Assembly: GCA_041485905.1 (NCBI GenBank)
Contig: JBGPKK010000210.1
Location: forward strand, 1 to 7,962
DNA from: JAHFUI01 sp041485905
GTDB lineage: Bacteria > Acidobacteriota > Vicinamibacteria > Vicinamibacterales > CAVVIG01
Reading direction: 5' to 3'
DNA: 7,962 nt
In this document: in pieces, positions 1 to 6,128 of the stretch
How positions within the stretch are numbered: the first letter of the stretch is position 1
Layout: the number at the start of each line of letters is the position of its first letter
Notes under the pieces: generated by a model
Databases searched by the model: none
The model's input: only the letters and a program-made list of their open reading frames with translations
Told to the model about the DNA's origin: nothing
Program-made: the position numbers and the translations under genes

Positions 1-2500
1 CTTCCCTCTTGCGGAAGGCATCGCTCGAGATGACGCCAAGGACGATTGACTTGAAACGGTAATCGTCCGCCGCCGCCTGACGAACGATGCGGCGAACCGT
101 CGGCATGTCACGATAGTCGAGGCTTCGACCCAGGGCATAGGTCAACAGGTTTTCCGTGAACGCCTGAACGAACTGATGATCGGGCCGTTCGACCAGCGCC
201 CGGCGCAGATCTTCAGGTCCGTTGATCTGCGTACCGTCCGGCAGCTGACCGGCAGCATCGATTGGCGTCAGCGTATCGGGGTCGTTGGCACGGAACTGCC
301 CCACCGCGTTGAAGTTTTCCAGCGCCAGCCCGAGTGGATCCATTACGCCGTGACAGGCGAAACACGTCGGATTCGCGCGGTGCTGCTCGAGCCTCGCACG
401 CAGTGTTTTTGCCGGCTGACCGCGCTTGTTTTCCGGCAGTGTCGGGACGTTGAGAGGCGGTTCGGGCGGCGGCGCGCCGAGAAGGCGGTCCAGTATCCAG
501 GCGCCACGTACCGGGGGCGAGGTGCGATTGGGATACGCGGTCAACATCAGGATTGCGCCCTTTCCCAACAGACCGTGGCGCGCCTTGTCCTCGAGCGTCA
601 CTCGACGGAAGTGGCTGCCCTTGACCGTCTCGATACCATAGTGCATCGCCAGGCGCTCGTTGAGGAAGGTGTAGTCCGCTGTCAGCAACTCGAGCACACT
701 GGGATCGCTGCGCCCCTCGACTCCGCTCGGGGCGCCCTGAGCGTAAGCCGAAGGGCGCAGGACGCTGTCGATGAACAGCCGCAGCTCTTCCTTGAACATC
801 CCGCGGGGATCCTGCAGGCCGCTCGCGTGGGGAAACTGGCCTCTGTCCGGAGTGATCTCGTCCAGTTTGGCGAGATGCAGCCACTGGAACGCGAAATCGT
901 CGCTCAGAGACCTGGCCCGCGGATCGGCAAGCATCCGGCTCACCTGTGTGGCCAGAACGTCGGGTTTGCTGAGACGCGATTCGGTGGCGACCTTCAGGAG
1001 CTCCTCATCCGGCAGACTGCTCCACAGGAAGAAGGACAGACGCGACGCCAGCTCAAGATCGCTCAGCGTGCGAGTTCCGCCGGCCGCGTCTCCGGATTCC
1101 GCCCGATAGAGGAAATGCGGGCTCGCCAGAATCGCGCTGAGCGCATCGCGCACCCCGCCTTCGAAGCCTGCGGTCGCACGTCCTGACTTGTAGAACGCCA
1201 TCAACGGATTGAGCTCTTGGTCGGTCACCGGGCGGCGGAAGGCGCGCCGTGCGAGGTTCTTGATGATCTCCTGCGCGCAGGTCGTCTCGTCGGGTGATCC
1301 TTTCGGCCTGCAGATGAAGATCTTCCCGCGGCTGACCGACGCGCTCATGCCGGTGACGGAGAGCGGCCCGCGAATCTGCAAGGCATGCGCGGCCTGTAGG
1401 CGCTCCTGACCGCCCTCCAGCGCGATGGTGCGAGTACGCTCGTCGCTTTCGGCGAAGCTGCGGTGCACGAAGGTGACCGCCAGTTTGTGCTGCCCGGCCG
1501 TGGCTCGAAAGCGGATCTTCCGCAGCCGTCCGTTGATTTCTTCGACCGCGGGATCCAGTCGCTGGTCGATCGCCTTGTGGTCGGCTTCTCCGCCGATACG
1601 GGTGCGATAGAACTCCCTGCCGTCGAGCAGCGCGATCACCGTGCTTTCGAATTCCATCCGCGGCACTTCCCGCGCCAGCGCCATGTCGCCGATCGTGAGC
1701 TCGTAGTCGCCGTCTGCCGGGAAATTGTGTTCGACGATGAAGCCCCCGCGGGTGCCGAACGGCATCCCTTCGATGTGATCCTGCTGCCTGCCGGTACCGG
1801 GAGCGCCAGCCGGCGGGAGGGAAATCACCATGTTGGCGACGTCGCCGTACGTGGTCGTCACGGCAGGAGACACGAGGTTGCCGACCGCCTCGAGTGCGAC
1901 TGCCCGCGCGGCGTAGATGTACTGGTCGATGAAATTGGGCGATACCTGCAGGGCGGCGGCGTTGTTATCGAAGTGGCCCTTGACGTTGTCGTCCGGCAGC
2001 AACGTCTTCGCGTCGATGTTGAACCCGAGCAAATCGCGTACGGCGTTTGCGTACTCTCTGCGGTTGAGGCGACGCAGTGCCACACGTCCGGGATGAGGAT
2101 CCGTAGCCCGGGTATCAATTTCGTTCTCGAGCCACGAGACGAAGTCGGCCGCAGACTGACGATCGGGGCGCCGAGCGCCAGCCGGCGGCATGAGACCACC
2201 GCGCAGCTTGCGGATCACTCTCTCGGCAATCTCGGCGCTCTGGACATTCTCGCCAGGGGCGTCCAGACTGAGTTGCGACAATGCGAGGCCGCCCGATCGA
2301 ACGTTGTCGCTATGGCAGCCCAGACAATACTGATCGATAAGCGCGCGCGACGTGGCCAACTTCGACGCGAGCGGCGTCGCACCAAAGGCCTGAGCGTTTG
2401 CGGGCGCCGGAGGCGCCGATTGTGCTCGCCCTTCCGACCAGCGATCGTTGGCCACAACGAGGTAGAGCAGCACGGCCACCGTCGCGATTCCGGTTCTCAT
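1..2500 (-). CDS. DUF1592-family Planctomycete-type cytochrome protein, exported, two CxxCH motifs (3' end off window)
   Basis: The frame is open from the ATG at 2500 to the left edge, 833 codons, and lacks only its last residues. An N-terminal hydrophobic stretch ending near A26 looks like a signal peptide, so the product should be exported. Domains in order: a haem-type CxxCH at C59-C62-H63 (YCLGCH); DUF1587 at about 140-205 (RRLNRREYANAVRDLLG); a beta-rich middle at about 235-345; DUF1595 at about 408-465 (ARRAFRRPVTDQEL); DUF1592 from about 447 (SPHFLYRAE, SFFLWSSLPDEEL); DUF1588 at about 642-737 (YPNRTSPPVRG) with a second CxxCH at C713-C716-H717 in the usual 'CHGVMDPLGLALENF' setting; and DUF1585 at about 755-830. 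This is the normal full domain order. The family's role is not established; c-type haem binding is inferred from the motifs. Residues about 582-597 are an in-frame insertion derived from a palindromic repeat. The start is supported by GAGG at 2507-2510, six bases upstream. Confidence 0.93.
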   Translation of the reverse strand, partial: MRTGIATVAVLLYLVVANDRWSEGRAQSAPPAPANAQAFGATPLASKLATSRALIDQYCLGCHSDNVRSGGLALSQLSLDAPGENVQSAEIAERVIRKLRGGLMPPAGARRPDRQSAADFVSWLENEIDTRATDPHPGRVALRRLNRREYANAVRDLLGFNIDAKTLLPDDNVKGHFDNNAAALQVSPNFIDQYIYAARAVALEAVGNLVSPAVTTTYGDVANMVISLPPAGAPGTGRQQDHIEGMPFGTRGGFIVEHNFPADGDYELTIGDMALAREVPRMEFESTVIALLDGREFYRTRIGGEADHKAIDQRLDPAVEEINGRLRKIRFRATAGQHKLAVTFVHRSFAESDERTRTIALEGGQERLQAAHALQIRGPLSVTGMSASVSRGKIFICRPKGSPDETTCAQEIIKNLARRAFRRPVTDQELNPLMAFYKSGRATAGFEGGVRDALSAILASPHFLYRAESGDAAGGTRTLSDLELASRLSFFLWSSLPDEELLKVATESRLSKPDVLATQVSRMLADPRARSLSDDFAFQWLHLAKLDEITPDRGQFPHASGLQDPRGMFKEELRLFIDSVLRPSAYAQGAPSGVEGRSDPSVLELLTADYTFLNERLAMHYGIETVKGSHFRRVTLEDKARHGLLGKGAILMLTAYPNRTSPPVRGAWILDRLLGAPPPEPPLNVPTLPENKRGQPAKTLRARLEQHRANPTCFACHGVMDPLGLALENFNAVGQFRANDPDTLTPIDAAGQLPDGTQINGPEDLRRALVERPDHQFVQAFTENLLTYALGRSLDYRDMPTVRRIVRQAAADDYRFKSIVLGVISSDAFRKRE
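711..757. repeat. palindromic repeat element inside the DUF1592 gene
   Basis: This 47-base segment can form two hairpins that share two bases: CGCCCC (711-716) pairs with GGGGCG (729-734), and CGCCCT (733-738) pairs with AGGGCG (752-757). The core resembles the CCCTTCGACTCCGCTCAGGG type of dispersed repeat that I recall from Acidobacteriota genomes. It sits in frame in the host gene and encodes a Ser/Ala/Gly-rich stretch (about PSAYAQGAPSGVEGR) where relatives read straight from 'FIDSVLR' into 'xDxSVLELL'. A second, shorter relative lies at 3210-3230. Confidence 0.7.
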
Positions 2501-2506
2501 TCCTCG

Positions 2507-2510
2507 CCTC
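2507..2510 (-). promoter_or_regulatory. Shine-Dalgarno site of the DUF1592 gene
   Basis: GAGG lies six bases upstream of the ATG at 2500 and fixes this start. A second GAGG-like run touches the start codon itself and is too close to serve. Confidence 0.65.
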
Positions 2511-2538
2511 GTATCGTGCACCCCAAGATTCCATGCGA

Positions 2539-2567
2539 AGTCTAGTGAGGGACCCGCTGGAGTGCAA
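2539..2567 (-). promoter_or_regulatory. possible sigma70-like promoter for the DUF1592 gene
   Basis: On the minus strand, TTGCAC (2562-2567) and TAGACT (2539-2544) are separated by 17 bases. The boxes match the consensus at 3 of 6 and 4 of 6 positions, so the call rests partly on spacing and location. The predicted leader would be about 32 bases. The gap 2501-2624 is the only sizeable non-coding stretch before this gene, and the surrounding bases (TTATAGGTTAATC just upstream) are locally AT-rich. Read-through from the upstream operon is the alternative. Confidence 0.4.
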
Positions 2568-2624
2568 GATTAACCTATAACCCTGTGTCCGTTGAACTTA
2601 TCGCTGGCGAAGGGGTCGTGTGGC

Positions 2625-2708
2625 TCAGGCGCTGCGATCGAGCACGTACCCAACCGCGCCGACAATCACCAGGACCACAACGACGACCGCGCATACGGTA
2701 AACGCCAC
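2625..2708 (-). CDS. possible 27-residue single-pass membrane microprotein
   Basis: A GTG-started frame begins 12 bases after the stop of the upstream membrane protein gene. It encodes 27 residues: a short start (MAFTVCA), a run of five valines leading into a continuous hydrophobic stretch to about residue 22, and a polar end (YVLDRSA). This would span the membrane once. An in-frame TGA at 2715-2717 fixes GTG as the only usual start. GAGGG lies only three bases upstream, closer than is typical, so translation may rely on coupling to the preceding gene. Similar tiny valine-rich proteins are common at operon ends, but I cannot name a family. A chance hydrophobic frame in a GC-rich gap is the main alternative. 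Confidence 0.42.
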   Translation of the reverse strand: MAFTVCAVVVVVLVIVGAVGYVLDRSA

Positions 2709-2720
2709 TGTCCCTCAGCC

Positions 2721-3713
2721 TCAGAAGGAGTGCCCGAGGAACGGAAGCATCCGTCCCCCATACAGCACGACGAGCCACGAGAAAAGGGACAAGACGGCCA
2801 TGGCCTTGTCGGCGAGGCTCGCGTCCCACCCGCCATCACGATCGTCGGTCCAGGCCTTCTTGAACACCGTCAGATAGAGAAAGTTCGCGCCGGCGATCAT
2901 CAGGAAGACGACCTTCCAATAGAACGGCGCGCTGTTGATGTACTGTTTCGACTGCCCGACGAAGAACAGCATCCCGGTGATGAGATTGGCGCCGAAGCCC
3001 AGCATGCCCCACGGCAGCAGCCGGTGCACGTCCGCAAACGGAACCTGCCTCATCACCCCGAGTATCCGCAGGTTCACGGCGAGCAGCACACCAAACGACA
3101 GGGAGAGACCGAGGAAGTGTACCGTCTCAGCGGCCGGCCAGGCCCACGTGCTGTTCACCATGACCACGCTGATCTTCGACGTCACGAATCGCTCCGGATC
3201 GCCGGCGGACCCTTCGACGGTGCTCAGGGCAGGCGCGGCAGCGCCCGCGGAGAGGCCGGGCCGGATCTCCGGATGGCGAATCTCGCCCCCAAGCGTCGCC
3301 GCGCGACCCATGAGCACGAGCGCCACAATCGACAGCAGCGTCGCGGCAGGGACGAGCCCTCGTGCCGCGCGACCGCAGCGCTTGGCCTGCCATAATGCGA
3401 CCCACGCGACGAAGCCGGCGAACTCCGTCACGGTGAATCCCGCGAGCGCCGCGTCATGGTGGACCCTCATGGCATCGTCGGAGAGCTCCGGTTGGTTCCG
3501 CAGCTGCTGATGGGCGGCGACGCCGCTCATATAGACAGGAAGCGTCAGGACCGCGATCACGAAGAGCACTTCCAACCCCGCATGTTTCAAGGGCTCGTCA
3601 CGCCGGACGAAGGCCAGGAGCAGGAGGCCCAGGGCGACGACCGAACCGACGGTGGGCACGTGGTTCAGCAGCAGATGCAGATGGGCGAGGTTGACGGCTG
3701 TAATTGAAGGCAT
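2721..3713 (-). CDS. polytopic membrane protein: His-rich four-helix domain joined to a DUF6644 domain
   Basis: The 330-residue product has two halves. Residues 1-150 hold about four membrane helices (near 15-36, 47-63, 88-109, 119-138) with histidines placed as in a widespread uncharacterised four-helix family: the 'HLHLLLNH' motif (H11, H13, H18), 'HHDAA' (H85, H86) and 'GGEIRHPEI' (H147). Residues 183-325 are a DUF6644 domain with about four more helices, the conserved 'ETVHFLG' (H199), 'LRILG' and 'NLITGMLFF', and a GGRML end. The linker (about 152-180) contains a repeat-derived ALSTVEG. Histidines at membrane edges could bind haem, but that is inference. The start is the ATG at 3713, eight bases after the stop of the previous gene; the frame is open further upstream but reads non-membrane, Arg-rich shadow sequence. 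No clear Shine-Dalgarno site is visible, so coupling is likely. Confidence 0.85.
   Translation of the reverse strand: MPSITAVNLAHLHLLLNHVPTVGSVVALGLLLLAFVRRDEPLKHAGLEVLFVIAVLTLPVYMSGVAAHQQLRNQPELSDDAMRVHHDAALAGFTVTEFAGFVAWVALWQAKRCGRAARGLVPAATLLSIVALVLMGRAATLGGEIRHPEIRPGLSAGAAAPALSTVEGSAGDPERFVTSKISVVMVNSTWAWPAAETVHFLGLSLSFGVLLAVNLRILGVMRQVPFADVHRLLPWGMLGFGANLITGMLFFVGQSKQYINSAPFYWKVVFLMIAGANFLYLTVFKKAWTDDRDGGWDASLADKAMAVLSLFSWLVVLYGGRMLPFLGHSF
3210..3230. repeat. short palindromic repeat in the linker of the fused membrane protein
   Basis: CCCTTCGACGGTGCTCAGGGC has CCCT/AGGG ends and matches the core of the element at 711-757 (CCCCTCGACTCCGCTCGGGGC) at most positions. It encodes ALSTVEG in the loop between the two membrane domains. 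A GC-rich dyad (about 3231-3249) follows directly. Confidence 0.55.
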
Positions 3714-3721
3714 GTACCCAG

Positions 3722-4198
3722 CTATGGGACCAAGTAGGCGAGAAGACGGCCCGCGGTGATGGCACCTGACCACGCGAGGATCGAGGCGATCGCCAGGAGA
3801 CGAGCGCTGCCGCTGACCTCGCACTGGTCCGCGTCGCTGAGCAACACGAGCGAGCGGAGCGGCACCAAGGTGGCGACGCTGGCGACGACCAGGCCCATCT
3901 TGATGAGAAACGGCATCGCCGTCCCCAAGCTTGTCGCGCGCTGTGCGAAGAGCAGGACGCCGGTCACGACATTGACGATCAGGCCGACCGTCACGGCAGG
4001 GAAGACCCAGCGGAAGGCGGACAGCGGAACGTTTCGACTGATGCCGAGCAGACGCAGGTCGAGCACCCAGCACGCGCCGACCAGCACCGCCATGCCCATT
4101 GTGTGAAGCGTCAGCACGGTCGGCTGAGCCCAGACCGAGGGCGACTCATGCACCCATACCGAGAGCGGAAGCGATTCAAGCCAGGCCAGCACACCCAT
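3722..4198 (-). CDS. DUF6644-family four-helix membrane protein
   Basis: The 158-residue product has four predicted membrane helices at about 27-46, 63-87, 98-117 and 132-155. It carries the DUF6644 signature: 'LTLHTMG' with H32 at the start of the first helix, 'LDLRLLG' at its end, 'NVVTGVLLF' in the second, and a final GRLL. It aligns without gaps to residues about 190-280 of the next gene's product, so the two are adjacent paralogues and may pair in the membrane. The family has no assigned function. I chose the ATG at 4198 because 'MGVLAWLESL' looks like the family's usual start. A TTG at 4240, directly after the preceding stop, would add 14 Cys-rich residues that look non-native. Neither start has a clear ribosome site. 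Confidence 0.85.
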   Translation of the reverse strand: MGVLAWLESLPLSVWVHESPSVWAQPTVLTLHTMGMAVLVGACWVLDLRLLGISRNVPLSAFRWVFPAVTVGLIVNVVTGVLLFAQRATSLGTAMPFLIKMGLVVASVATLVPLRSLVLLSDADQCEVSGSARLLAIASILAWSGAITAGRLLAYLVP

Positions 4199-4240
4199 GG
4201 ACGAGTCAGTGAGAGCGTTGCAGCACTCGCAGGGACGCAA

Positions 4241-5092
4241 TCAGTGCCGAAACTGGGAGCTGACCTCTTTCAGTTCGCTGTCCGCGCCGCAACTTCCCCG
4301 CTCTGCGATGATCGTGTTGGCGTTTGAGAGGCGCAAAGTCCTCGAAGGCATGACCCACGGCTGGACGAGCACCTCCGGGTCCTCGACGGTGACTTCGTGG
4401 AGCATCTGGTTCCCGGTCCTGGTGAACTTCTCGATGACCCGCATCTTGTCGGAATGGAAGAAGCCGCCGCGCCCGAGCCAGGTCTCGTCAGAGAACCCGA
4501 TGGAGTCGAGGACGAGCGTGTCGCCCTCCCAGCGGCCAACCGTGTACCCCATGTACGTGTACTGCAGCGCCCGCTTGGGATCGTGCGGCTTCCCGTCGAG
4601 CGGGATCATCCGGAACTCCGGGTACCCGCCGCCACCGTCGATCCCGCCCCTGTAGAACATCGTGATGTCGTTGTCGGTCTGGAAAATCCGCGCGGGCGGT
4701 CCCTGCCGCGGAATGCCAAGCGGGAGGCAGGTCATAACCGGATCGTACTTGTTGGTCCACTGGTCGAGCTCGATGATCTTGTCCCAGTGCTCGGGCTTGT
4801 ACAGCGGCTGACGCTGATCGAGCCGAGTCGCCGACATGAACGGCCAGTCCTCGCTCTGATTGGTCCACTCCATGCAGTTCTTCGACTGGAACGGAGTGCA
4901 CCGCCGGAACATGTCGCCGCCGGAACCTTGCTGACCGCCGCCGGCCCCCTGCCAGGAACCCGAGAGGTCAGGCTTTCCGTTGGCCAGTCTCGGCGTCGGC
5001 GCGTTCGGATCAAACGGCGGGGGAGGGCCGAATTGCGCTGCCACTGGCGTGGCGAGGAGGCCGAGAACGATTGCAAGCATGGTCGCCTTCAT
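4241..5092 (-). CDS. exported protein of the 'PDLSGSW' type, unknown function
   Basis: The 283-residue product starts with a signal peptide (hydrophobic 5-18, cleavage likely after AVAA19, before QFG). A Pro-rich mature start leads to 'PDLSGSW' (41-47), a Gly/Gln loop (49-59), 'CLPLGIPR' (122-129), 'GRWEGDTLVLDSIGF' (187-201), 'FFHSDKMRVIEKF' (211-223) and 'EVTVEDPEVLVQPW' (233-246). These motifs recur in a large set of secreted proteins in Acidobacteriota and Proteobacteria that carry no function; the pattern suggests a beta-rich, lipocalin-like fold, which is inference. Cys65, 73, 122 and 268 could form two disulfides. The ATG at 5092 has GAGG six bases upstream (5099-5102). A GTG at 5104 overlaps the previous stop as GTGA and would add only MRIA, so it cannot be excluded. 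Confidence 0.85.
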   Translation of the reverse strand: MKATMLAIVLGLLATPVAAQFGPPPPFDPNAPTPRLANGKPDLSGSWQGAGGGQQGSGGDMFRRCTPFQSKNCMEWTNQSEDWPFMSATRLDQRQPLYKPEHWDKIIELDQWTNKYDPVMTCLPLGIPRQGPPARIFQTDNDITMFYRGGIDGGGGYPEFRMIPLDGKPHDPKRALQYTYMGYTVGRWEGDTLVLDSIGFSDETWLGRGGFFHSDKMRVIEKFTRTGNQMLHEVTVEDPEVLVQPWVMPSRTLRLSNANTIIAERGSCGADSELKEVSSQFRH

Positions 5093-5098
5093 CGCAAT

Positions 5099-5102
5099 CC
5101 TC
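5099..5102 (-). promoter_or_regulatory. Shine-Dalgarno site overlapping the upstream stop codon
   Basis: GAGG sits six bases before the ATG at 5092 and shares its first two bases with the TGA stop of the upstream gene. This layout favours reinitiation by terminating ribosomes and supports 5092 over the GTG at 5104. Confidence 0.55.
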
Positions 5103-6105
5103 ACTTTCCACCAGCCTTCTTCACACTATCTGGAACGGGCACGACGACATACACCTGGCCGATCTCGGTCACTTTCGACTTCAGGTTGCGAACGACCGTG
5201 CCGTTCCGGCGCTCGACGATGGTGCCGGCGTACAGAGCCTCGATCTTGAACAGTGGATTGTTCCAGTCGTCGAAATTGCCGTAGACGAACTCCGTCGTGT
5301 TCGCCCCGCTCTTCACGACGACGCGCTCCGGCAGGAAGCCGCTGTCGAGCGTCGCCGTCGCAATCGCTCCGGGGACTCCCGGGATCGGATACGTCACGAT
5401 GGCCTTCTCCCCCTGCCATGACAGCGTCGTCGTCGCTTTCGCTCCGGCGGCTGCCTGGCGATCGAGCAGGGTGGCCGGGCTCTGGCCGAAGGACTCGGAC
5501 AGCGGCACGCCGGCGGCGCCGGCGATGGCGGCCTTGGGCGCACCGTGAGGACTCGCCCACAGACGAATCAGCCGCTCCTGGAGCGCGTCGGGCCGTGGTG
5601 TCGCCTTGCCCTTGCCGGGAACGATTTCCGCGCCCGGAATGTCTTCGTCCCAGGCGTACTCCCCGCTCATCGTTTCAACGTTCTTATACGTCTGGCCATT
5701 GGGGCGCGTGCACTCGATTTGCGTCCGGTACCCCGGGATCTGGTAATTGGCGCTGATGCGATACTTCGTCAGCGTGCAGGGCTGACCGTTCACCTGGATC
5801 GTGCCCCCCTCAGCCTGGTACTCGAGCGTCTTGACGAGCTCGGACTCATTCCCGCTCCGCAGCATCCCCATGTGCCACGTCCAGTTATAGAGGACCGACT
5901 TCAGGTCTTTGGCTCCAGCGTCGGGCGTAAACGCTCCGCCTCGGCCACCGCCTCGGCCGCCTGCGCCACCTCGGCCTTGCGGTCCTCCGGCTCCCTGGCC
6001 CTGGGGTGCCCCGGCTCTCTGGCCCTGGGCATGTCCGGACTCTACCTGGCTCATCGCGACCAGAACGGCGACCACACCTATCGCGAGAGATCGTCGATCA
6101 ACCAT
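5101..6105 (-). CDS. exported protein with Gly/Gln-rich linker; resembles the N-terminal domain of some acidobacterial metallo-beta-lactamase-fold proteins
   Basis: The 334-residue product has a signal peptide cleaved probably after GHA26. Residues 27-58 are four Gly/Gln/Arg-rich octapeptide units, then a folded exported domain follows. Motifs seen: 'LYNWTWHMGMLRSG' (72-85), C110 and C132 (a likely disulfide pair), 'ERLIRLWASPHGAPKAA' (177-193), and a beta-rich end with 'ATLDSGFLPERV' and 'NFDDWNN'. The 'LW..PHG..KAA' motif and the ending remind me of the region that precedes the hydrolase domain in some secreted metallo-beta-lactamase-fold proteins; here no HxHxDH motif or hydrolase domain is present. 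This likeness is from memory. The start at 6105 has GGGAG six bases upstream. It begins 23 bases after the DUF6152 gene and is followed within eight bases by the next one. Confidence 0.82.
   Translation of the reverse strand: MVDRRSLAIGVVAVLVAMSQVESGHAQGQRAGAPQGQGAGGPQGRGGAGGRGGGRGGAFTPDAGAKDLKSVLYNWTWHMGMLRSGNESELVKTLEYQAEGGTIQVNGQPCTLTKYRISANYQIPGYRTQIECTRPNGQTYKNVETMSGEYAWDEDIPGAEIVPGKGKATPRPDALQERLIRLWASPHGAPKAAIAGAAGVPLSESFGQSPATLLDRQAAAGAKATTTLSWQGEKAIVTYPIPGVPGAIATATLDSGFLPERVVVKSGANTTEFVYGNFDDWNNPLFKIEALYAGTIVERRNGTVVRNLKSKVTEIGQVYVVVPVPDSVKKAGGK
5932..6027 (-). repeat. 24-base tandem repeat coding for octapeptide units
   Basis: About four imperfect 24-base units encode residues 27-58, each starting with or derived from QGQxAGxP and decaying toward RGG-rich units. 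Two units are nearly identical at DNA level (5987-6006 and 6011-6030, one or two differences over 20 bases, 24 bases apart), which shows recent slippage or conversion. The product is a flexible, positively charged linker directly after the signal peptide. Confidence 0.7.
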
Positions 6106-6111
6106 CGCCAA

Positions 6112-6116
6112 CTCCC
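6112..6116 (-). promoter_or_regulatory. Shine-Dalgarno site deciding the start at 6105
   Basis: GGGAG lies six bases upstream of the ATG at 6105. The frame is open back to 6318, but the added residues would be antisense-like and would bury the signal peptide. Confidence 0.6.
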
Positions 6117-6128
6117 AGCGTATTTCGG

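Noticed and set aside
176..1186. 336-codon plus-strand open frame
   Set aside because: It lies opposite the DUF1592, DUF1588 and DUF1585 regions, which are unmistakable on the minus strand; its own product is Arg/Gln-rich and featureless.
1463..2545. 360-codon plus-strand open frame
   Set aside because: It is antisense to the DUF1592 gene, is rich in Arg/Asp/His/Val as expected of a GC-rich shadow, and shows no domain motif. The minus strand here carries clear family motifs.
2575..2829. 84-codon minus-strand open frame overlapping the end of the fused membrane protein gene
   Set aside because: It is out of frame with the membrane protein, Arg-rich and without a ribosome site. The 27-residue frame in the same region is a better candidate.
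2592..3395. 267-codon plus-strand open frame
   Set aside because: It is antisense to the fused membrane protein, and its His/Arg/Glu-rich product is the mirror of membrane helix codons.
3714..4073. upstream extension of the fused membrane protein to 4073
   Set aside because: The frame is open, but it overlaps the DUF6644 gene for its whole length and reads as Arg-rich shadow; the hydrophobic protein starts cleanly at 3713.
4397..5284. 295-codon plus-strand open frame
   Set aside because: It runs across the junction of two minus-strand genes with signal peptides and ribosome sites, and has no recognisable motif.
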